NCBI GenBank assembly: GCA_963787045.1
Contig: CAWBBR010000023.1
Coordinates: forward strand, 1 to 64,000
DNA from: DATJGR01 sp963787045
Lineage (GTDB): Bacteria > Pseudomonadota > Gammaproteobacteria > Pseudomonadales > Azotimanducaceae
Length of the DNA: 64,000 nt
Direction: 5' to 3'
How positions within the stretch are numbered: the stretch's first letter is position 1; each line of letters starts with the position of its first letter. A program made the translations under genes and the position numbers. This document shows positions 36,234 through 45,997 of this stretch, piece by piece. The notes beneath the pieces were generated by a model. The model worked only from the letters and a program-made list of their open reading frames with translations. It did not search any database and was not told the DNA's origin.

Positions 36234-37175
36234 ATGCTAGTCATCAGTCTGCCGTCAACGCACAAGACACCGCGGATGCGCGTCTGGCGCGCGTTGAAGT
36301 CCCGCGGCGCCATGCCGCTGCGCGATGGTGTGTACGTGTTGCCGGACTCCGCTGCGGCACGCGAAGCGCTCGAAGAGCAGGCGCGCGATGTGATCGACAG
36401 CGGTGGATCTGCGCAGGTGCTGAATTTTTCCAGTGGGTCGGAGGGGCAGCAGCACGAACTGGTGAGCATGTTCGACCGTAGCGAAGCTTACGCCGAGGTA
36501 CTCGATTCGCTCGATCGGTTGAAACGCCGGGTCGCCAAGTTGGACGAAGGTAAGGCGCGGCGTGAACTACTCGCGGTTCGGCGGGAGTTCGATGCACTTG
36601 TAGCGATCGATTTCTTCCCTGGTCCATCGCGGCGTCAGGTCGAAGCGTCGCTCGCGGACGTTGCGGCATCACTCGACCGACGCTTTTCGCCAGACGAACC
36701 GCACGCGGCATCGGGCCGCATCGTGGCGCGCGATCCGCGCAGCTATCGGGGCCGCACGTGGGGTACGCGCGAACATCTCTGGATCGATCGCGTTGCGTCG
36801 GCCTGGCTGATCCGGCGATTCATCGATCCGCAGGCGAAGTTTCAATGGTTCAAGAAACCGAAGGATTGTCCCAAGCGGACGATCGGTTTCGATTTCGACG
36901 GCGCGGAGTTTACGCACGCAGGCGGACGCGTGACGTTCGAGGTGCTGATGGCTGCATTTGGATTGGCTGACGACCACGCACTGGCGCGAGTCGGCATGAT
37001 CGTCCATTGCCTGGATGTCGGCGGAGTGGAGTTGCCGGAAGCCGCCGGGTTCGCCGCGATAGCGGCGGGTTTGCGCGCCGAGCAGGCGAGCGACGATGCC
37101 TTCCTCGGCGCGATGACATCGGTGCTCGACGGGTTGTACTTCGCTTTCACTGAAACCAACGAGACAAGGCCATGA
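36234..37175 (+). CDS. chrB: ChrB: chromate resistance regulator/sensor
   Basis: A 313-residue ChrB protein with both halves: the N-terminal domain (MLVISLPSTHKTPRMRVWRA, SRGAMPLRDGVYVLPDS) and the C-terminal domain (TWGTREHLWIDRVASAWLIR, RFIDPQAKFQWFKK, IGFDFDGAEFTHAGG). ChrB senses chromate and controls or aids the ChrA efflux pump. It leads a four-gene operon; its stop overlaps the DUF1259 start (ATGA). The start ATG at 36234 gives the normal N-terminus. Frame intact. Confidence 0.93.
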   Translation: MLVISLPSTHKTPRMRVWRALKSRGAMPLRDGVYVLPDSAAAREALEEQARDVIDSGGSAQVLNFSSGSEGQQHELVSMFDRSEAYAEVLDSLDRLKRRVAKLDEGKARRELLAVRREFDALVAIDFFPGPSRRQVEASLADVAASLDRRFSPDEPHAASGRIVARDPRSYRGRTWGTREHLWIDRVASAWLIRRFIDPQAKFQWFKKPKDCPKRTIGFDFDGAEFTHAGGRVTFEVLMAAFGLADDHALARVGMIVHCLDVGGVELPEAAGFAAIAAGLRAEQASDDAFLGAMTSVLDGLYFAFTETNETRP

Positions 37176-38094
37176 GATACGAGAACGTGACTCGATCGAT
37201 CGTTGGTATGGCTGCGACGATCCTTTTCACAGCCGCCATCGGTGCGCGGGCCGTCGCGGCCCCGCTCGATGCCGACGCGATCACGAAAGCAAGCGGCGCG
37301 TCCGCAACGGTGCAGCCCGACGGCGTCGTGCGGATCGGATGGCCCCGCACCGACGTAACGGTGAAGGTCGACGGCGCCGTGTTGCCGCCGGCGGCCGGAC
37401 TCGGGTCATGGGCCGCTTTCGCGCCAATGCCCAACGGCGATGCGATGGTGATGGGCGACACGGTGGTGTTCGCCGACGAAGTGGACGCAGCGATGGATGC
37501 CGCATTCGCGCACGGCCTCGCCGTGACCGCGATCCACAATCACTTCTTCCACGACACGCCAGCGGTGTACTTCATGCACCTCGGCGGCGAAGGAAAGCCG
37601 GATGCGCTCGCGATCGCGGTGAAGGCGGTATGGGACGCGATCCGTTCCGTGCGCGACGCACGGGCGCAGCCGGCCGAAACGTTCGGTGGTGCATCGCCGA
37701 GCGCAGGACAGATCGACGCGGCGGCGATCGAGAAGATCGTCGGGCAACCGGCGCCGGTCACGCAGGGGGTGCCGAAGGTGACGATCGGCCGCGCGGCCTC
37801 GATGCACGGCACCGCCATCGGCGGTTCGATGGGACTCACGACCTGGGCGGCGTTCGCGGGTTCCGACCAACTCGCGACGATGGATGGCGACTTCATCATG
37901 AGCGCGGCGGAGGTGCAGCCGGTGCTGAAAGCGTTGCGCAAAGGCAACGTCCACGTCGTCGCGTTGCACACGCACATGATCGACGAAACGCCGACGCTGT
38001 ACTTCGCGCACTTCTGGGCAAAAGGTGCCGCGGCGATCTCGCGCGCAGCCTGCGTAGCGCGCTCGACGCCCAGGCTGCGGCTGCAAAAACATGA
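37172..38094 (+). CDS. DUF1259 (LppY/LpqO-like) secreted protein in the chromate operon (one frameshift)
   Basis: Exported protein of about 306 residues: signal peptide GMAATILFTAAIGARAVAAP, then two repeats of one fold, each with a histidine-rich stretch (TAIHNHFFHDTPAVYFMHLG and VALHTHMIDETPTLYFAHFW). The duplicated HxH...DTP/ETP...H pattern looks like a metal site. The frame shifts at about 38033; the true end is LARSLRSALDAQAAAAKT and a stop at 38094 that overlaps the next gene by ATGA. DUF1259 genes recur in chromate operons; the function is unknown, perhaps periplasmic chromate or metal handling. Confidence 0.85.
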
Positions 38095-39153
38095 TGCGTG
38101 TCGGCTTGTTGTGGCGGGGCGATCCGCATCAAGTACCCGACATCGAGAACAATCGACTGCGCGGTGTGTTCGAAGCGCTGTCGCGACGAGAGGTGGAAGC
38201 AATTCCCGTCGTGTACGCCGACGACGCCGTCGATGCCGTGCGGGCACGCCTGCTTGGTCTCGATGGCGTGATGGTGTGGGTCGATCCGATCACCGATGGC
38301 CGCGATCGCTCGCGGCTCGATCCGATGCTCGCGGACGTTGCGGCGCAGGGCGTATGGGTCAGTGCGCATCCCGACACGATCCTGAAGATCGGTACGAAGG
38401 ACGTGCTGTTTCAGACGCGCGACATGAGTTGGGGTTCCGATACGCGCCGATACACGACGCTCGAGGAATTCCGCGATGCGCTGCCGAAGGTGCTCGCCGA
38501 TGGCGCTCCACGCGTACTCAAACAGTATCGCGGCAATGGCGGCAACGGCGTTTGGAAGATCGAGGCGGCGCTCGGACATACGTCCGGTGGACCGTTGCAG
38601 CGCGTGCGCGTACGGCATGCGCGGCGCGGTAGCGTCGAAGAGGAGATCGCACTCGGAAGAGTTCGTCGAACGCTGCATACCGTATTTCGATGGTGAAGGT
38701 CGCATCATCGATCAGCCGTTCCAGCCACGGCTCGTCGACGGCATGGTGCGCTGCTATCTGGTTCACGATCGAGTCGTCGGCTTCGGTGAACAGCTCGTCA
38801 ACATGCTGTTCCCCGCGCCGCCCGGTGCATCGCCCAACGAGGCTCCACTGCCAGGCCCGCGACTGTACTACCCACCGACGCGCAGCGATTTTCAGTCGTT
38901 GAAACGCAGGCTGGAGTCGGAATGGGTGCCGGAACTCTGTCGCAGGTGCGCCGTCGACCGGGACGACTTGCCGGCGATCTGGGATGCCGATTTTCTGTAC
39001 GGCCCGAAGACGGCTTCGGGCGAAGACACGTACGTGCTATGCGAGATCAACGTCAGCGCGGTGTTTCCGTTCCCCGACAGCGCGCTCGAGCCATTGGCGG
39101 ATGCGATCGTAGCGCGACTTCGCCGACGCAAGACGACAAGCTCCAACGGATGA
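38091..39153 (+). CDS. Cj0069 family ATP-grasp-like protein in the chromate operon (one frameshift)
   Basis: About 353 residues. MMRVGLLWRGDPHQVPDIEN begins an N-terminal alpha/beta domain; VLKQYRGNGGNGVWKIE is the lysine/glycine loop of an ATP-grasp-like fold; after a shift at about 38645 the frame continues EEFVERCIPYFDGEGRIIDQ and ends with YVLCEINVSAVFPFPDSALE. ATP-grasp enzymes join a carboxylate to an amine or thiol; what this one joins is unknown. It starts at an ATGA overlap with DUF1259 and ends at an ATGA overlap with chrA, so it is firmly part of the chromate unit. Confidence 0.8.
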
Positions 39154-40499
39154 ACACGGGGGCGGTCGGACACCAGGTATCGTTTGGCGAAGCCGCGCGC
39201 GTGTGGCTGAAGATCGGTTTCCTGAGCTTCGGCGGCCCTGCCGGGCAGATCGCGCTGATGCACAAGCTGATCGTCGACGAGAAGCGCTGGATCGGCGAAG
39301 AGCGATTCCTTCACGCGCTGAACTACTGCACCTTGCTGCCCGGCCCGGAGGCTCAGCAACTCGCGACGTACATCGGCTGGTTGCTGCATGGCACCCGTGG
39401 TGGGCTGGTCGCCGGCACGCTGTTCGTCGTACCGGGTGCGCTGGCCATACTGGCGTTGTCGATCGTCTACGTGACGCTCGGCCACGTGCCGCTGGTGACC
39501 GGCATATTTCTGGGCCTCAAAGCGGCGGTGATGGCGCTCGTGGTCGAAGCGGTGCTGCGCGTCGGTCGAAGGGCTCTGCGCAGCACGATTGCACGCGCGG
39601 TTGCGGCCATCGCATTTGTCGCGCTGTTCGTGTTCGCACTGCCGTTTCCGCTCGTCGTGGTCGGTGCGGGCCTGTTCGGCTTCGTGTGGACTCGCTCAGG
39701 TCGTACGGGCTTCGGCGCCGGGTCGCACGGCGGTGCGGCGGCGGATGCGCCGACACCAGTGATCGACGACGCAGCCCTGCATCGCGCTGCCCCCGGCGTG
39801 GGTCGCGCGTTGCGCATGCTCGCGATCTGGCTGCCGTTGTGGTTTCTGCCGATGGCGTTGTCGGCGCTATTGCTTGGTCCGCAGCATCTATACGTGCAGG
39901 ACGGCATGTTCTTCGCGGGTATGGCGGTGGTCACGTTCGGCGGTGCATACGCGGTGCTCGCGTACGTCGCGCAACGCGTGGTCGTCGACTTCGGATGGCT
40001 CACGGGCGCGCAGATGCTCGATGGGCTCGCGCTCGCGGAGACGACGCCCGGCCCGCTGATACTGGTCGTGGAGTTCGTGGCATTCGTCGCGGGTTATCAG
40101 GCACTCGGCATGGCCGGTGGTGTGATCGCCGCGATCATCGCGCTATGGGTGACGTTCGTGCCGTGCTTTTTGTGGATATTTCTCGGCGCGCCGTACGTGG
40201 AGTCGCTGCGACATCAGAAGTCGCTCGCCGCCGCACTCGCCGCGATCACTGCCGCCGTCGTCGGCGTGATTCTGAATCTCGCGCTGTGGTTCGCGTTGCA
40301 TGCGCTGTTCGCGACGGCGTCCGCGGAGCCTCTGCCCGGCACTCAATTGCACGTGCCGGATCTTGCGAGCCTCAATGTTCCGCTCGCCGCGTTGACGGTG
40401 CTGTCGATGTTGCTCACGTTCGCGCTGCGCTGGTCGACGACGCGAACGCTGCTCGTGATGGCGGCAACGGGTGTGGTCGTGAACATGCTGACCGGCTGA
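39150..40499 (+). CDS. chrA: ChrA: chromate efflux transporter
   Basis: A 449-residue inner-membrane chromate transporter of the long type with two homologous CHR halves. The first holds WLKIGFLSFGGPAGQIALMH and CTLLPGPEAQQLATYIGWLL, the second VVDFGWLTGAQMLDGLALAE followed by TTPGPLILVVEFVAFVAGYQ; about ten to twelve helices in all. It expels chromate and so completes the resistance operon. ATG 39150 overlaps the stop of the Cj0069 gene. Frame intact. Confidence 0.94.
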   Translation: MNTGAVGHQVSFGEAARVWLKIGFLSFGGPAGQIALMHKLIVDEKRWIGEERFLHALNYCTLLPGPEAQQLATYIGWLLHGTRGGLVAGTLFVVPGALAILALSIVYVTLGHVPLVTGIFLGLKAAVMALVVEAVLRVGRRALRSTIARAVAAIAFVALFVFALPFPLVVVGAGLFGFVWTRSGRTGFGAGSHGGAAADAPTPVIDDAALHRAAPGVGRALRMLAIWLPLWFLPMALSALLLGPQHLYVQDGMFFAGMAVVTFGGAYAVLAYVAQRVVVDFGWLTGAQMLDGLALAETTPGPLILVVEFVAFVAGYQALGMAGGVIAAIIALWVTFVPCFLWIFLGAPYVESLRHQKSLAAALAAITAAVVGVILNLALWFALHALFATASAEPLPGTQLHVPDLASLNVPLAALTVLSMLLTFALRWSTTRTLLVMAATGVVVNMLTG

Positions 40500-40599
40500 G
40501 TCTATCGACTCACCGCGCGCGGACGAGCGCGACCGTCCTGATGCACTCGTTCCCACATTTCTCGACTCTCTGCGGACGCGAACCAGCAAATTTCGTGGG

Positions 40600-40716
40600 T
40601 CATTGGCCGATGAGAAGGGGAATGAACTGGCGGCAGGCGACGATCCCAGACATGACCGCAACCGCCACCGCGAAACGCACAGGAAACGACAAGCGCATGA
40701 ATCGACCGTACACCAT
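40600..40716 (-). CDS. Possible small membrane peptide (38 aa)
   Basis: Open frame from ATG 40716 to TGA 40600 with AGGGGG just upstream. The peptide MVYGRFMRLSFPVRFAVAVA continues into one hydrophobic segment and ends IPLLIGQ. One membrane span with positive residues before it is a sensible small protein, but there is no family match and such frames occur by chance. A second one-span frame lies 90 bases upstream on the same strand. Confidence 0.3.
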   Translation of the reverse strand: MVYGRFMRLSFPVRFAVAVAVMSGIVACRQFIPLLIGQ

Positions 40717-40806
40717 CTGCCCCCTCAGGTGGTCTAAGTGCTCGAAGGATGCAACGACGCGTCGACGCTTGGCAATGGCTAAAGAGGATCGATCGCTCAG
40801 GCGGCT

Positions 40807-40932
40807 TCAGGTGGTGGAGCAAACAAAGGCAAGTTGCAGAACTACGCACACGATCGTACTGGCGATGGCCGCGCCAAATAACGATCCAATCCAGAAGGGC
40901 AGCAATGGATCACGTTCGACTAGAACAGTCAT
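40807..40932 (-). CDS. Possible small membrane peptide (41 aa)
   Basis: ATG 40932 preceded by GGAGAAGG at a good distance, stop TGA at 40807. The peptide begins MTVLVERDPLLPFWIGSLFG and then AAIASTIVCVVLQLAFVCS, a single clear membrane helix with an acidic-basic head. The ribosome site makes it the better of the two small frames. No known family. Confidence 0.38.
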   Translation of the reverse strand: MTVLVERDPLLPFWIGSLFGAAIASTIVCVVLQLAFVCSTT

Positions 40933-41110
40933 AGACCTTCTCCGCACGTTTGGGAGCAGAGGTTAGTGCAGTCCAAACGCGATAGATGTAGTCGAACTGC
41001 TCGACTTGGCGTGCCACCTCTGTCGGACGCCGTGGGAATGTTCGCTACCGACCCGACGTCACGCACCTACGCGGCGCATCCTGCGTCACATTGGAAACGC
41101 CGAGAGTCGA
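40933..41110. other. Non-coding or unassigned stretch
   Basis: Nothing convincing in this stretch. Together with 40500-40599 it forms the sparse area after chrA, interrupted only by two possible small membrane peptides. No strong hairpin with a T-run was seen for termination of the chromate operon. Confidence 0.35.
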
Positions 41111-41350
41111 ATGGAAGCCGCCAGAAACGCTCCGCAACACTCGCACATGGATGGTGCCTTCGCACACCGACATGTGCGAATGGACTGGACCCTCGACGGC
41201 GGCAACCACGAGTGGCTACTTGCGGTGAGCTTCGGCGACGTCGGCGTCAGTCGTCAGTATCCGGAAGTTCTAACGCGAGTCGAGGCGGAGAACGAGGTGA
41301 GCAGGATCGCGCCCGAGTTGTTCCGCATGGCGGAGGCCTGGCTGAAGTAG
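41111..41350 (+). CDS. Small hypothetical protein
   Basis: A 79-residue frame from ATG 41111 (GAGAG nearby): MEAARNAPQHSHMDGAFAHR, then HVRMDWTLDGGNHEWLLAVS and a regular end AENEVSRIAPELFRMAEAWL. Amino-acid use looks protein-like (amphipathic C-terminal helix), unlike a chance frame, but I know no family. It converges with the next small frame. Confidence 0.45.
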   Translation: MEAARNAPQHSHMDGAFAHRHVRMDWTLDGGNHEWLLAVSFGDVGVSRQYPEVLTRVEAENEVSRIAPELFRMAEAWLK

Positions 41351-41373
41351 GGCCCGTTAGCGCTCGTGTCGAT

Positions 41374-41628
41374 TCAAATTCCCAACGACACTGCAACAGC
41401 GCCGAGGGCCACCAGCGCCGCGAGCACGCTGACGAATCGAGGTGCCAAAAAGGCGTCGAGCGCTTCAGCGAAGCATCGAACGTGATTGAAGCGGCCAGGC
41501 TCGCATTGGCTGACATGAGCGCGCAGTTGGACCTGTTCGAAGTCATTCGCGTCAAACTGCCAATCCCGCTCGGCGTTGGAGAAGAAGTAGGACAGCGCGA
41601 GTTCATGCGGCTCTAGAAGTGCGTCCAA
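41374..41628 (-). CDS. Small hypothetical protein with C-terminal membrane segment
   Basis: An 84-residue frame with a TTG start at 41628. The centre (ELALSYFFSNAERDWQFDAN, then FEQVQLRAHVSQCEPGRFNH) looks protein-like and the end FVSVLAALVALGAVAVSLGI is a membrane helix. No family is recognised and the weak start makes it doubtful; an overlapping frame on the same strand (41247-41606) looks less natural. Confidence 0.38.
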   Translation of the reverse strand: MDALLEPHELALSYFFSNAERDWQFDANDFEQVQLRAHVSQCEPGRFNHVRCFAEALDAFLAPRFVSVLAALVALGAVAVSLGI

Positions 41629-41798
41629 GTGTTACTCCAGAGGCCGTTTGGGGGGCTGCATTAGACGCGTCGTTTCGGCCCCGGTCTGTCGGCTAGCGAA
41701 CTTAGCGCCAGTCATTCGCGACCGATTGATCGCCGTGGGCGTGAAGATCCTCGATCGTCCGAGTTGCCACACCAACCGTGTAGTCGCATTCTCTGGGC

Positions 41799-42413
41799 AT
41801 GAAACCGTTCCCTACAATTGAGCCGATGGAAGTGGTTCAACAGGCGATGCCGTTCGATCATCCGGATTGGCTGTACGAGCCAAAACACGATGGCTTTCGC
41901 GCGATCGCATACGTTCAAGGCGACGACTGCAAGCTTGTCGGTCGCAACGATCGGGACTTCGCGCGCTTTCGCGATCTCGCTCGCGTTCTGCCTGGAGATC
42001 TCAACGCGAAGAACGCGATTCTCGATGGCGAACTGGTGGTGCTCGATCAGACCGGTAAGTCACAGTTTTATGAACTGATGGCAAACGACGGAACAGTCGT
42101 CTTCGCCGCGTTCGATCTGGTCTGGTTGAACGGAAAGGACCTGCGCGACGAACCACTGGTCGAGCGAAAGGAACTCTTGCGGTTCCGCATTCGCCACCCA
42201 GCCGATCACGTGCTGTTCGTGGACTATGTAGAAGGTAATGGCAAGGCGTTGTATTCGAGAATCTGTGAGCGGGACATGGAAGGGATCGTTTGCAAGCCGA
42301 TGATCAGTCCCTATCGAATGGTCGGAGGGACGACCACCTGGATCAAGGTCAAGAATCCGAAGTACACACAAGCCGAAGGTCGCGGCGAGTTGTTCAACGA
42401 TCGACGCAGCTGA
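41799..42413 (+). CDS. ATP-dependent DNA ligase adenylation domain (minimal, LigD-like)
   Basis: A 204-residue protein holding only the nucleotidyltransferase core of an ATP-dependent DNA ligase. Motif I with the AMP-accepting lysine is YEPKHDGFRAI; motif III is VVFAAFDLVWLNG; motif IV is DMEGIVCKP; motif V is TTWIKVKNPKYTQ. The OB-fold domain that normally follows is absent: the frame stops 14 residues after motif V. Neither Ku nor a LigD polymerase or nuclease domain is near. Start at 41799 or 41826. It may seal nicks with a partner or be a leftover of a longer gene; short proteins of this kind are known in other proteobacteria. Confidence 0.78.
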   Translation: MKPFPTIEPMEVVQQAMPFDHPDWLYEPKHDGFRAIAYVQGDDCKLVGRNDRDFARFRDLARVLPGDLNAKNAILDGELVVLDQTGKSQFYELMANDGTVVFAAFDLVWLNGKDLRDEPLVERKELLRFRIRHPADHVLFVDYVEGNGKALYSRICERDMEGIVCKPMISPYRMVGGTTTWIKVKNPKYTQAEGRGELFNDRRS

Positions 42414-43026
42414 GCCAGTCGCCACCGCAATTCACCGCGCCCGATCTCGATGACGGCGCATGTTAGGAACCGTACGGACGGCAACCGGATCGAGCGGGAG
42501 TATCGAATCGTGCTTTTGGCACCGGGAGGATTCGAGCCTTACGCGCTTTCAAGTCCCAAACCATCCCAAGTTCAGTTTAGGCCGGGTCCAATCCCGGCCT
42601 TTTCTTGTTCGCAGACGAGCACGGGAAAGAGAATCCCGCGACATGGGCGTGGCTTGATGCCGGACCTCTGCGTGCGGAACTCAATGAAGGCGGCTCGCCC
42701 TTGTGCCGAGTTCGACCTCGCTGTCGCGTAGCAACGCATAGACCGTTGTGAGTAAGAAAAGAATTCGCCGTGATGAGTTTGAGGCAATCCTCACCGTCAA
42801 TTCGCGCGCGCGTCGTTGAGCGTCACCTCGACATGAATCCCATTCGATCTCTGTGCCGGTCGGGCGCGACACCATGTTGTCCAACATCTTCGGGGAACAG
42901 GTGGGTGCTGGCCGAGTGCATCGAGGTCTGCGTAAGGCCAGCCCTACGGAAAACGCGGAGTGTGTGACATGGTCAAAGAAGTGGGTGAGCCCGACCATAC
43001 CCACGACGGTTTCAAAGGTGGCACCA
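42414..43026. other. Stretch without a convincing gene
   Basis: About 600 bases in which the open frames on both strands have unlikely amino-acid content. It holds a good terminator hairpin at 42579-42604 and, at 42516-42550, a piece that looks like the 3-prime end of a tRNA on the minus strand (GGCTCGAATCC, then CGGTGCCA) but with no matching 5-prime half. It may be a scar of past insertion or deletion. Confidence 0.4.
42579..42604 (+). terminator. Rho-independent terminator
   Basis: Perfect 8-base stem AGGCCGGG (42579-42586) and CCCGGCCT (42593-42600) with a TCCAAT loop, followed directly by TTTCTT. It lies 165 bases after the ligase-domain gene and could end its transcript. Confidence 0.65.
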
Positions 43027-43287
43027 ATGAGCGATGCGAACGCTTTTATCGAACACCTGGAATATTGCCGGCCTCGATTGATTTGGTACGTGGCGGAATC
43101 GACATTTGCTGAAATCCGAGGGATGCGCGATGTCGCCGGCGTAGATCTCTGGCAGCCGGACCCTGTGCACGCCGAATTGCCGGGAACGTTTCTCAGTTGT
43201 GAGGTGTGTATTTCGGATCGGCCCGCCACGGAACTTGTCTGGGTGTTTCCAGATGGAACCGAAAAACGGTTCCCGATGAGTGGCTGA
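43027..43287 (+). CDS. Small hypothetical protein
   Basis: An 86-residue frame from ATG 43027 with AAAGGTGG eight bases upstream. The sequence MSDANAFIEHLEYCRPRLIW to ELVWVFPDGTEKRFPMSG is well balanced and protein-like, soluble, with two cysteines in FLSCEVC. I do not recognise a family. The frame extends upstream, but that part has unlikely composition. Confidence 0.5.
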   Translation: MSDANAFIEHLEYCRPRLIWYVAESTFAEIRGMRDVAGVDLWQPDPVHAELPGTFLSCEVCISDRPATELVWVFPDGTEKRFPMSG

Positions 43288-43409
43288 ACGACTACAGACG
43301 ACCCGCGCGGCCGGTGGCGTTGCAGCAGACGCGAGCATCCCAGGCTAACCTGCTGCTGTATCCGAGCGCTCATCCAGTCTGAGGCTATTCGTTCACCTCA
43401 TCTCTGGAG

Positions 43410-45997
43410 TCATACCAGACCGTGCGTGGTCAGCGGCAGGTTCACGAAGGGAATGATGTTTGTGTGGCCGCCGCCATCGAACATCGGTGCGTCGGGTACC
43501 ATCGTGTTGGCCAACGAAACTTGAAGGTGTTCCGGATCGGCCCCCGCCGACGATTGCCAGGCAACGACCGCTTCGGTGAGCGACAGTTGATTCGCAGCGG
43601 CGCCTCCGGATCTCTGAAGTCGACACCGTTGCCCACCAGCGCAACTCGGTCATCGCTACCCAGATTGGCGGCGCCACTCCAGATCTCGGCCTCGCGTGCG
43701 GCGCCGGACGTCGCATCGTTGCCGACGGGGCGGACGTCTATTTGCTCGCTCGCGAGGCTTTGAAAGGTGCGGTTGACGTCGGTCGAAACCGCTGCAGAAC
43801 CTGACGACCCAAAGATGTCCGGGGTCGTTTTGAAGTTGAGCGTATCGGTGTTGCTGATACCCGCGTACGCATTGCCGGCTGTATCTGTCAGCGCACCGCT
43901 GTCGATCCGAACGCTGTAAGTGGTGTTGAAAACCAGATCGAGCGTCGGGTTGATCGTTACGTGATCACCGCTGATGCTGACTTGCGACGCATCAGTGATG
44001 GCGATTGTGCGCGTATCGAGGCCACCGGGGCTGCTACTGATGATGATGTTGCCGCTGCCGGCGCGCACGTTCTCACTGAAGTCCAGCACGATGTTCGCAC
44101 CCAACGGAACATCGCTCCCACCATCCGCAGGTGTACTGGAGTTCAAGATCGGCGCGGTCGTGTCGACGATAAAGGAAGGGTTGTCGCCAACTTGCGGATG
44201 GCCGAGGTTAGCAGCATTGCCCGCGACGTCTGCGATGGAGCTGTCGTTCCGATCCAGGGCGTTGGACGGAATGCTGATGCCATCGGTGTCTCCCGCGCCC
44301 GGTTGGATCGTGTACTGAAAAATGAGACTGGTGGTGCCACTGCCCGAGACATAGCCAGCATCCACTCTGTCGTTGCCGATCCGCAGTTCGAGGCTGGGAG
44401 TGCCGCCGGACGTATCGACCACCGTTGCCTCAGACATGGTCACCGTGGCTGTCACTACATCGCCGGCGTTCAAAACGCCGCCCGCGCTACTGAGCGCGAT
44501 GGCGGAGACGGTGGGGGGCGTTTCATCGACGAGGTTGGTGACCGCGAGCGAAACCCCGAGCTCGCTGCTGTGGCTGGCCGCGTCTGTAGCTACGACGGTG
44601 AAGCTGTAGCTGGGCTTCGCCTCGAAGTCCGGGCTGGCGGTGAGCCTGACGGCGCCGGTGGCGGAACTGATGGTGAAGAGGGCTGAGTCGTCCACCGGCT
44701 TCAGGCTGTAGGTGGTGCTACCGGTGCTGATGTCGTCCGTGTCCGTGCTGGTGACCGTGTATACGATCTGGTTTGAACCGCTGTTTTCGGTGATCGCGTT
44801 GGCGGTGGCGCTGGACGTGATCTTCGGGGCCACCTCGTCCAGGTCGTTGATCCCCAGCGACACCACGAGTTCGCCGCGGTTACCGGCCGCATCCGTGGCC
44901 ACCACGGTGAAGCTGTAGCTCCCCTTCGCTTCGTCGTCAGGGTTCGCTGTCAGCGTGACGGCGCCGGTGCTGGCGTTGATGCCGAAGGCCGCCGCGTCAC
45001 CGCCCGGCTTGAGGCTGTAGGTCACGACGCCGGTCCCGGTGGCGATGGCGGTGTATACCACCTGCTGGGCACCACTGTTCTCGTTGATCGCGGTGGCCGT
45101 TGCACCGGAGGTGATGGTGAGGGACCCGGTATCACTCAAGTCGTTGATCGCAAGGGAGACCGCACGTTCGCTGCTGTTGCCGGCCGCATCGGTGGCCACC
45201 ACGGTAAAGCTGTAGCTCGGCTTCGCTTCGAAGTCCGGGTTACCGGTCAGAATCACCGCGCCGGTGGTGGCGTCGATGCTGAAAGCCGCGGCATCGCCAC
45301 CGGCTTTGAGGCTGTAGGTGATCGTCCCGGCGTCGGTCGCGGTGACCGTATAGACGTGCTGACCCGGGCCGCTGTTCTCGGCGATCGCCGCAGCTGTGCC
45401 CGCGGAGGTGATCGTGGGTGGCACCGTGTCCGAGACCGGCGGAGGAACACTCCCCCCGGACTCTCCACCGCCGCTGCCACCACCACCGCCCGCGAGCAGC
45501 GCAAGCCCCAAACCACCTACGCCCAGACCGACCCAGAGCAACGGCGAGCTACCACCGCCGGCCTGGCCGCCGGAACCGGTTTCCTCTTCGCCCGAACCCG
45601 TCCCCTCTCCGTCGTCGTTGGCGCCGGACGATGCCACTTGCGCCCCCGCGACAGCAGTCCCCGGAACCGCCGACTCCGGCGTGAGCGGCGAGCCGGAAAA
45701 GGGTCCTGCGCCGCTGCCGATATTCGTCGTCGGATAGAAGGTCACGTCGGTGGCGGCAAAGAAGCCGTTCAGCACCAGCACCTCGGTGCCGCGCACCTTC
45801 ACGATCAGATCCTCACCCAGACGTTCAGCTACCAGCGTCTGTGGCGCCTCGTAGTTGGCGCGGTCGATCAGCGTGAACGCGGTGTCGGGTGCGGCGGGCA
45901 CGAACTGCGGCGGCGCCTCGAGCGGTACCCACTCGATCCTGCCATCCGCGAGCCGCCGGATCAGAATGAAGCTCTGCTGTTCGGGCGGGCTATTCAT
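43410..45997 (-). CDS. BapA-like surface adhesin with cadherin and Ig-like repeats (one frameshift)
   Basis: About 862 residues. The N-terminal 110 residues (SFILIRRLADGRIEWVPLEA, ERLGEDLIVKVRGTEVLVLN) resemble the cap domain of BapA-type adhesins. A Gly/Ser linker and one hydrophobic segment (SPLLWVGLGVGGLGLALLAG) follow, then three cadherin-like repeats, each starting ITSxATAxAIxENSG and ending YSFTVVATDAAGN, and two Ig-like domains (AGDVVTATVTMSEATVVDTS; GANIVLDFSENVRAGSGNI). At about 43598 the frame shifts and the true end is NQLSLTEAVVAWQSSAGADP to a stop at 43410. No secretion ATPase or typical C-terminal export repeat is nearby. Role in biofilm or surface attachment is inferred. Confidence 0.78.

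Noticed and set aside
42516..42550. tRNA-like 3-prime end on the minus strand (GGCTCGAATCC, CGGTGCCA)
   Set aside because: No matching 5-prime acceptor half (GGCACCG) lies within a tRNA length and no cloverleaf can be drawn; at most a remnant, so not annotated as a tRNA.
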